A stretch of DNA of 39,464 nucleotides. It comes from DAOUBF01 sp034432795 (GTDB lineage Bacteria > Chloroflexota > Anaerolineae > DSLN01). Numbering within the stretch: the stretch's first letter is position 1; each line of letters begins with the position of its first letter. Of the stretch, positions 34,765 to 39,464 are shown in pieces. The notes below the pieces were generated by a model. That model did no database searches. It worked only from the letters and a program-made list of their open reading frames with translations, and was not told the origin of the DNA. Where the stretch lies: assembly GCA_034432795.1 (NCBI GenBank), contig DAOUBF010000067.1, forward strand, positions 1 through 39,464, written 5' to 3'. The position numbers and the translations under genes were made by a program.

Positions 34765-35802
34765 TTGAGGAAGTTATGCTTCAAGCATTGGCGCGTGGCC
34801 CTTGTGACCGTCGCGCTTCTGGTGTCCGCCTGTGGTGTGTCCGCACCCACGCCTGTGGCCACGCCAGCGACAGGCGGCGGACAACTTTCCACCTCTCCCA
34901 CCGCTTCGCCATCGGGCGGGGAGGTGTTCAGGCTGCGCATGGGCCTGTTGCCTATCCTGGATGTCATCCCCTTCCACGTGGCGCAGCAGAACGGCTATTT
35001 CAAAGAGGTGGGGCTGGAGGTGGAACTTAAGCCGGTCAAAAGCGCCCAGGAGCGCGATGCGCTCATGCAGGCCGGGGAGATTGACGGCATGTTGAATGAC
35101 CTGATCTCCACGGCGCTGTTCAACCAGAACGGGCCGCAGATCAAGATCGTGGCGGTGGCCCGCCGTGCCTACCCCCAATCGGCTCAGTACCGCATCCTGG
35201 CTTCGCCCAACAGCGGCATCACCGCGCCGGAGCAACTCAAGGGCGTGGAGATCGGTATCTCACACAACACGGTGATTGAGTACATCACCGACCGGTTGCT
35301 GGAACAGGCCGGGCTAAAGCCGGAGGAGATCAAGACGGTGGAGTACACGGTGATCACCGCCCGCTACGAGGCACTGATGAGCGACCAGATCAAGGCGGCG
35401 ACCATCCCCGACCCGCTGGCCTCCGGTGCGGTCGCGGCAGGCGCGAAGGTCGTCCTGGACGACACAAAATACACCCAGTTCTCCCAAAGCAACCTGAGCT
35501 TCAGCGTGAACACGCTCCAGTCCAACCCGGAGGCGGTGCGTCGCTTCCTGCGGGCCTGGAACCGGGCGGTGGATGAATTAAACGCCAACCCGGACAAATA
35601 CCGCGATGTGCTCATTGAGCAGAAGGTCGTGCCCCAGGCCATCCAGGGCACGTATCAGATGCCGCCCTTCCCCAAGGCCGAGATCACCAGCGAGGCCGAA
35701 TGGAACGACGTCGTTCAGTGGATGATGGAGAAGGGCCTGCTCAAGGCGCCGGTGGCCTACAAGGATGCGGTGGACGGGAGTTACCTGGAGGTCAACCACT
35801 AG
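34765..35802 (+). CDS. ABC-transporter substrate-binding lipoprotein, NMT1/SsuA-like
   Basis: A 345-residue lipoprotein. The signal peptide (MRKLCFKHWRVALVTVALLVSACG) ends in the lipobox VSAC near residue 22. A Ser/Thr/Pro-rich linker follows, then a type II binding fold: LRMGLLPILDVIPFHVAQQNGYFKEVGLEVEL, ERDALMQAGEIDGMLNDLI, GVEIGISHNTVIEYITDRLL, ALMSDQIKAATIPDPLA. Related proteins bind thiamine precursors, nitrate, taurine and other small molecules. The TTG start (34765) has AAGGAGG 6 bases upstream. The next gene is its likely ATPase, but no permease is found. Confidence 0.9.
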   Translation: MRKLCFKHWRVALVTVALLVSACGVSAPTPVATPATGGGQLSTSPTASPSGGEVFRLRMGLLPILDVIPFHVAQQNGYFKEVGLEVELKPVKSAQERDALMQAGEIDGMLNDLISTALFNQNGPQIKIVAVARRAYPQSAQYRILASPNSGITAPEQLKGVEIGISHNTVIEYITDRLLEQAGLKPEEIKTVEYTVITARYEALMSDQIKAATIPDPLASGAVAAGAKVVLDDTKYTQFSQSNLSFSVNTLQSNPEAVRRFLRAWNRAVDELNANPDKYRDVLIEQKVVPQAIQGTYQMPPFPKAEITSEAEWNDVVQWMMEKGLLKAPVAYKDAVDGSYLEVNH

Positions 35803-35823
35803 AGCCGGTCAGATTACAGAATC

Positions 35824-35912
35824 ATCACCCCCTCCCTGACCCTCCCCCTGGATGGGGGAGGGAATAGGCGCAACCCCCTCCCCCCTCTGAGGGGGAGGGT
35901 TGGGATGGGGGG
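35824..35912. repeat. C/G-rich palindromic dispersed repeat, copy 7
   Basis: CCCTCCCTGACCCTCCCCC with loop TGGAT and its return arm, GGAATAGGCGCAACC linker, then CCCTCCCCCCTCTGAGGGGG and GGGTTGGGATGGGGGGA. Its end lies 11 bases before the ATPase ATG, so it may supply or mask the ribosome site. Confidence 0.85.
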
Positions 35913-35923
35913 AATCGTCTGTC

Positions 35924-36742
35924 ATGATTGAGGTTCGCGATCTTACGTTCAGCTATCCCGGCGGGGGCACGCCGGTGTTTGAGGGCTTCAACTGGCGCGT
36001 GGAGGCGGGCGAAGCCTGGGCGGTGATCGGGCCGTCGGGCTGCGGCAAGACCACGCTGCTCTATCTGCTCGCCGGGCTGCGCCGGCCCACATCGGGACAG
36101 GTGTTGATCAAGGGCCAGGTGGTGATGCGCCCGCGTCCGGAGACCGGCCTGATCCTTCAGGACTACGGCCTGTTGCCCTGGGCGACGGTGGCGGACAATG
36201 CGGCCTTGGGCCTGCGCATCCACCGTTTCTACGGCCCGGACGGCACGCACGCACCGCGCCAGCCCGTCAGCGCCAACCCGGAGGAGACCGTCACGTTCTG
36301 GCTGCGGCGGCTGGGGATTGAGGCCGTGCGCGATAAATACCCGGCGCAGATCTCCGGCGGCCAGCGCCAGCGCACTGCCATCGCCCGCACCCTGGCGCTT
36401 AAGCCCGATCTCTTGCTCATGGATGAACCCTTCTCCTCGTTGGATGCGCTCACCCGCGAGGACCTGCAAAACCTGATGGTGGAACTACGGGCCGAGGGCG
36501 GGGCCGCGGGGCTGACGACGGTGCTGGTCACCCACAGCATTGAGGAGGCGGTCTTCCTGGGCCAGCGCATCCTGGTGCTGGGGAGGCCGCCTAACCGCCG
36601 GGCGCTGGTGATTGAGAACCCCCAGGCCGGGCGCCTGGGCTACCGCCAGGAGGCCGCATTTCTGGCGAAGTGCGCCGAGTTGCGGGGGTGGTTGGAGGAG
36701 GGAGTGCCAGGCGGTATAGGGCCTAACCGAACCGCCCGGTAA
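35924..36742 (+). CDS. ABC transporter ATP-binding protein, SsuB/TauB-like
   Basis: A 272-residue ATPase: Walker A GPSGCGKTT (about 36-44), Q-loop LILQDYGLLPWATV, signature ISGGQRQRTAIARTLA, Walker B DLLLMDEPFSSLD, H-loop VTHSIEEAVFLGQ. The LLPW after the Q-loop and the NMT1-like binding protein upstream place it in the nitrate/sulfonate/thiamine-precursor group. A copy of the palindromic repeat separates it from the SBP gene. The 3' end overlaps the convergent pstB gene by 20 bp. No permease gene accompanies it. Confidence 0.9.
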   Translation: MIEVRDLTFSYPGGGTPVFEGFNWRVEAGEAWAVIGPSGCGKTTLLYLLAGLRRPTSGQVLIKGQVVMRPRPETGLILQDYGLLPWATVADNAALGLRIHRFYGPDGTHAPRQPVSANPEETVTFWLRRLGIEAVRDKYPAQISGGQRQRTAIARTLALKPDLLLMDEPFSSLDALTREDLQNLMVELRAEGGAAGLTTVLVTHSIEEAVFLGQRILVLGRPPNRRALVIENPQAGRLGYRQEAAFLAKCAELRGWLEEGVPGGIGPNRTAR

Positions 36743-37475
36743 TATAGTCTTCGGTGAGTTGCTGCGAGGGGCGCGTGAAGATCTTGGCGGTATCGTCGTA
36801 CTCCACCAGCCGACCCAGCCAGAACAGCCCGGTCTTGTCCGAGACGCGGGCAGCCTGCTGCATATTGTGGGTGACGACCACAATGGTGTAGTTTTTCTTC
36901 AGTTCCTGCATCAACTCTTCAATCTTGAGCGTAGCGATGGGGTCCAGCGCCGAGGCCGGCTCGTCCATGAGCACGACCTCCGGCTCAACCGCCAGGACAC
37001 GGGCAATGCACAAGCGCTGTTGTTGCCCCGCCGAGAGGCTGAGCGCAGGCGCCCGCAGCTTGTCCTTGACCTCATCCCAGAGCGCCGCAGCACGCAGGGA
37101 CTGCTCCACCACATCATCCAGGCTGAGGCGGCCATTCAGCCCCAACACACGGGGGCCAAAAGCGACATTGTCGTAGATGGACTGCGGGAAGGGGTTAGGC
37201 CGCTGGAAGACCATCCCCACGCGCCGCCGCAACTCCACCACATCCATCCCGGGCCGGTAAATATCCTCGCCATCCAGCAGAATCTTCCCCTCCACACGAG
37301 TGTCGGGGATGGTGTCGTTCATGCGGTTGAGGCAACGCAAGAAGGTGCTCTTGCCGCAGCCCGACGGCCCAATGAGAGCCGTGATCATCCGCTCTGGGAT
37401 GCGGATGGAGACGTCAAACAGAGCCTGTTTGGAGCCATAGTAGAAATTCAGGTTCTCAACGACAATCTTGTCCAT
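36723..37475 (-). CDS. pstB: Phosphate ABC transporter ATP-binding protein
   Basis: A 250-residue ATPase energising high-affinity phosphate uptake. PstB-specific features are the N-terminal NLNFYYGSKQALFDVSI, Walker A GPSGCGKST (36-44) followed by FLRCLNRMNDTIPDTRVEG, VGMVFQRPNPFPQSIYDNVAFGPR, signature LSAGQQQRLCIARVLA, Walker B VLMDEPASALDP, and VTHNMQQAARVSDKTGLFWLG. pstSCA and phoU are not adjacent in the visible direction. They would have to lie elsewhere, since the upstream neighbour is a divergent hemerythrin gene. The stop overlaps the convergent SsuB-like ATPase by 20 bp. Confidence 0.95.
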   Translation of the reverse strand: MDKIVVENLNFYYGSKQALFDVSIRIPERMITALIGPSGCGKSTFLRCLNRMNDTIPDTRVEGKILLDGEDIYRPGMDVVELRRRVGMVFQRPNPFPQSIYDNVAFGPRVLGLNGRLSLDDVVEQSLRAAALWDEVKDKLRAPALSLSAGQQQRLCIARVLAVEPEVVLMDEPASALDPIATLKIEELMQELKKNYTIVVVTHNMQQAARVSDKTGLFWLGRLVEYDDTAKIFTRPSQQLTEDYITGRFG

Positions 37476-37477
37476 CC

Positions 37478-37525
37478 ATTCCCCCTCGCCAACCCTCCCC
37501 CTTTGCGGGGAAGGGAGGTGAAATT
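37478..37525. repeat. C/G-rich palindromic dispersed repeat, copy 8 (short)
   Basis: CCCCCTCGCCAACCCTCCCC with TTTGC loop and GGGGAAGGGAGG, immediately upstream of pstB on its leader side. Confidence 0.7.
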
Positions 37526-37612
37526 TCCGGATGGCATGGTTTACCTGGCCTGGCAGTCTCTACCGGGGTGAAATTGTACACGAATTCACGATTTCTAGCC
37601 AGGCCTCGGCGT

Positions 37613-37626
37613 TTGATTTAAATCAT
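37613..37626 (+). promoter_or_regulatory. FNR/CRP-family box upstream of hemerythrin
   Basis: TTGATTTAAATCAT matches the FNR consensus TTGAT-N4-ATCAA at 9 of 10 fixed positions. Its centre (between 37619 and 37620) lies 41.5 bases upstream of a start predicted 7 bases after the -10 TATAAT, the classic class II activator position. Confidence 0.6.
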
Positions 37627-37648
37627 AGAAGCCCGCTGCGCCCTGCCT

Positions 37649-37654
37649 TATAAT
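37649..37654 (+). promoter_or_regulatory. -10 element of the hemerythrin gene
   Basis: A perfect TATAAT, about 49 bases before the ATG, with no good -35. This fits an activator-dependent promoter served by the FNR-type box. Confidence 0.6.
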
Positions 37655-37702
37655 AACTTGGAACGCCATGCTGAGCGCAACAACTGACTGTGGAGGGCTA
37701 CC

Positions 37703-38260
37703 ATGAAAGCAACCAATATCCTACGTGACGAGCACGCCGGGATTGAGCGTATGTTGAACATCGTAGAGGCGGCTGTGCGGCGGCTGCAGCGCGGGGAAGC
37801 TGTGCCCCCGGCGCTATTCCACGACGCAACCGAATTCTTCCGCAACTTCGCCGACAATTGCCACCACGCCAAGGAAGAGCAGCGCCTCTTCCCCACCCTG
37901 GAGGAGCGGGGCGTCCCGCGTGAGGGCGGCCCGCTGGGCGTCATGCTGGCTGAGCATGACCAGGGCCGCGCCTTCATCCGGGGGATGCAGGCGGCTATAC
38001 AGCCGGCATTCGCTGGCGACCCCCAGGGCCGCCAGGCGCTGATAGAGCAGGCGCAGGGCTATATCGCCTTGCTGCGTGAGCATATCCTAAAGGAGAACCA
38101 CGTCCTGTTCCCCATGGCCGACCAATTGCTCTCCCCCAGCGAGCAGGAGGAACTTTGCGACGCCTTTGAGGTCATTGAGCGCGAGCGCACCGGCCCCGGC
38201 GAGCATGAGCGTTACCATCGCATGATTGACGCCTGGGAGCGCCAGGTGGCGGCCTGGTGA
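37703..38260 (+). CDS. Hemerythrin-domain protein
   Basis: A 185-residue cytoplasmic di-iron four-helix-bundle protein. Candidate iron ligands are in LRDEHAGIERML (His near the N-terminus), NCHHAKEEQRLFPTLE (HxxxE), MLAEHDQGRAFI, and LREHILKENHVLFPMAD (HxxxxxH). Such proteins bind O2 or NO, or help repair iron-sulfur centres. GGAGG (37692-37696) precedes the ATG. The FNR-type box and strong -10 suggest induction under low oxygen or NO. It is divergent from pstB. Confidence 0.9.
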   Translation: MKATNILRDEHAGIERMLNIVEAAVRRLQRGEAVPPALFHDATEFFRNFADNCHHAKEEQRLFPTLEERGVPREGGPLGVMLAEHDQGRAFIRGMQAAIQPAFAGDPQGRQALIEQAQGYIALLREHILKENHVLFPMADQLLSPSEQEELCDAFEVIERERTGPGEHERYHRMIDAWERQVAAW

Positions 38261-38267
38261 ACTGGAG

Positions 38268-38350
38268 CCACCTCCCCTCCCCCCTCTGCGGGGGAGGGTT
38301 GGGGTGGGGGGCATATCACCCCCCTCTGCCCCCCTTAACGGGGGAGGGAA
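38268..38350. repeat. C/G-rich palindromic dispersed repeat, copy 9
   Basis: CCTCCCCTCCCCCCTCTGCG with its GGGGGAGGG return, GGTTGGGGTGGGGGG and ATCACCCCCCTCTG, then GGGGGAGGGAAGCC. It fills the gap between the convergent hemerythrin and aldolase genes and could end both transcripts. Confidence 0.8.
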
Positions 38351-38366
38351 GCCATCAGGCTGCCAA

Positions 38367-39116
38367 CTAGCGAACATGCTGGCCGGTAGGATGGCACACG
38401 CCGCAGACAGCGCAGAACTCCCCCGCCTCGCCCGGCCTCGCCAGCCCCAGCGCCTGGCGCATGGCCAAGAGCTTCTGCACCTCTTCCGGGGGCAGGGGCG
38501 GGCCGCCCCCAAGCTGGTGCAGGATCAGCGCGATGCGGGCGCTATGCTCCACGATCTCCGCCTTCATAAAAGCGTCCCAGGGGTCGCGCCCCACCGTCAG
38601 CGTCCCATGCCGTTGCAGGAGGATAGCGTCATGCCCGACGATCAGTTCACGAATGGCGCGCACGTTCTCTGCGCTGGCGGGGGTGGCATAGGCCGTTGTG
38701 GGCACCAGCCCCAGGAAGACAATCGTCTCCGGCAACAGGCATTCGGCCAGGGAGATGCCGGCGATGCTCAGGGCAATGGCAGTGGGGGGATGGGCGTGGA
38801 CAACGGCGCCGATGTCCGCTCGTTGCCGGTAGGCTTCCAGGTGCATGGGCATCTCCGAGGTGGGGCGCAGGCCCCGGTTGGCGCTGGTGACCGGCCCGAT
38901 GCGCTCCCCCTCCAGATTGACCACGATCAGTTGGTCCGGCTCCAGCATCCCCTTGCACACCCCGCTAGGGGTCACCAGGATACGGTCGGTGCTCAAGCGG
39001 GCAGAGATATTGCCCTCAGTGGCCACTGCCAGCCCGCGTTCGTACATCAGCCTGCCAATGCGCACGATCTCGCGGCGCAGCGCGTATTCGCTACCGCTCA
39101 CGCTGTACAAGCTCAT
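38367..39116 (-). CDS. Class II aldolase (fuculose-phosphate aldolase type), BMC-linked, with Cys-rich tail
   Basis: A 249-residue zinc aldolase of the FucA/AraD/adducin fold: VATEGNISARL (about 30-40), GVCKGMLEPDQLIVVNLEG, PTSEMPMHLEAYRQR, the metal-site VVHAHPPTAIALSIAG, and LLQRHGTLTVGRDPWDAFMKAE. Family members cleave fuculose- or rhamnulose-1-phosphate to dihydroxyacetone phosphate and lactaldehyde. It overlaps the EutN/CcmL gene by 4 bp, so microcompartment cargo is likely. The C-terminal FCAVCGVCHPTGQHVR has a CxxCxxCH cluster, which is not part of the usual FucA fold and may bind metal or act as an encapsulation/interaction tail; this is inference. Confidence 0.88.
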   Translation of the reverse strand: MSLYSVSGSEYALRREIVRIGRLMYERGLAVATEGNISARLSTDRILVTPSGVCKGMLEPDQLIVVNLEGERIGPVTSANRGLRPTSEMPMHLEAYRQRADIGAVVHAHPPTAIALSIAGISLAECLLPETIVFLGLVPTTAYATPASAENVRAIRELIVGHDAILLQRHGTLTVGRDPWDAFMKAEIVEHSARIALILHQLGGGPPLPPEEVQKLLAMRQALGLARPGEAGEFCAVCGVCHPTGQHVR

Positions 39117-39385
39117 GGCCGAATGTCAACCCGGTCAATCACCCCGACGATCACCGCCCGGATGGGGGCCTCTTCCTGGTGGATCACCTGGCGGGCCGAG
39201 TTGCCCTCGTCAATGACCAGGACCAAATCGCCGTTGCCCGACTGCACGGTATCCACCGCGATGTCATAGCGGTCGGTCTCCTGCCCCTCTGGCGTCAACC
39301 GCTCCACCAGCAGCAGCTTCCGGCCCTCAAACACCGGATGCTTGATTGTCGCCACTACCGTTCCGATCACCCGCCCAATATACAT
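39113..39385 (-). CDS. EutN/CcmL-family microcompartment vertex protein (BMC-P)
   Basis: A 90-residue pentamer-forming protein that closes the vertices of bacterial microcompartments or carboxysomes. It has MYIGRVIGTVVATIKHPVFEGRKLLLVERL at the N-terminus, VDTVQSGNGDLVLVIDEGNSARQ in the middle (the conserved GxGDxVLVxxGxSAR block), and PIRAVIVGVIDRVDI at the end. GAGG (complement of 39391-39394) lies 5 bases upstream of the ATG and coincides with the edge of the 57-bp repeat. Hexamer shell proteins and the rest of a BMC operon are expected beyond the right edge, upstream of this gene. Confidence 0.95.
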   Translation of the reverse strand: MYIGRVIGTVVATIKHPVFEGRKLLLVERLTPEGQETDRYDIAVDTVQSGNGDLVLVIDEGNSARQVIHQEEAPIRAVIVGVIDRVDIRP

Positions 39386-39390
39386 GTGAT

Positions 39391-39464
39391 CCTCAGTTAC
39401 CTTACCTATGTCACCGAAGGTGACGTTATGAAATAATCCGTTGAGTACCTCAGTTACCTTACCT
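39391..39464 (-). repeat. 57-bp tandem repeat, inverted relative to 28394-28507, running out of the window
   Basis: One full unit (39395-39451) and the first 13 bases of another (39452-39464), plus a 4-base remnant (39391-39394) next to EutN. The full unit matches the complement of 28451-28507 at 53 of 57 positions and keeps the GTCACC-TTC-GGTGAC hairpin. The array continues past the window end. Confidence 0.9.

Overview
The window is 39.5 kb of GC-rich bacterial DNA. Housekeeping genes sit in short co-directional runs with small gaps or 1-20 bp overlaps. The intergenic spaces are loaded with C/G-rich palindromic repeats (nine copies of one family), heptamer-repeat hairpins and a 57-bp tandem repeat. 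Repeat style, gene mix (prkA-yeaH-spoVR set, HlyD/double-ATPase ABC exporter, UbiD/UbiA pair, short archaeal-type ProRS, microcompartment vertex protein) and GC content suggest a member of the Chloroflexota, near Anaerolineae. This is inference from style only, because there is no rRNA gene here.

Left part (1-9.1 kb): the 3' part of gyrA; a zinc-ribbon/cold-shock fusion; a convergent GTDC1/QTMAN-like glycosyltransferase; then a long, probably structured leader feeding the three-gene stress operon prkA (serine kinase), yeaH/DUF444 and spoVR/ycgB.

Middle left (9.1-18.3 kb): a GT4 glycosyltransferase and a polyprenyl-phosphate sugar transferase (surface polysaccharide), an M20 hydrolase of YgeY type, purA, an orphan OmpR-type response regulator, and a divergent bifunctional penicillin-binding protein with a C-terminal Ig-like extension.

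Middle (18.4-26.2 kb, minus strand): a tight run of LOG-family protein, a small nuclease-like/DUF2283 pair resembling a toxin-antitoxin module, proS and aspS. Next comes EthD-YbaK-enoyl-CoA hydratase (the last with a zinc-ribbon tail), then a cystathionine gamma-synthase-like PLP enzyme.

Right part (26.2-39.5 kb): a TetR-controlled efflux operon (TetR, ABC-2 permease, HlyD, two ATPases) with a clear promoter and operator. It is followed by a UbiD-GNAT-UbiA-lipoprotein SBP-ABC ATPase cassette that lacks a permease and could be quinone-related. Then come a lone pstB, a hemerythrin gene with an FNR-type site centred 41.5 bp upstream of its predicted start, and at the right edge a class II aldolase plus an EutN/CcmL microcompartment vertex protein, which suggest a BMC locus continuing outside the window.

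The strongest unexplained signals are the 57-bp repeat family at 28.4 and 39.4 kb (opposite orientations), the FNR-type hemerythrin promoter, the prkA leader with an attenuator-like hairpin, the TA-like pair inside a tRNA-synthetase run, and the BMC edge.
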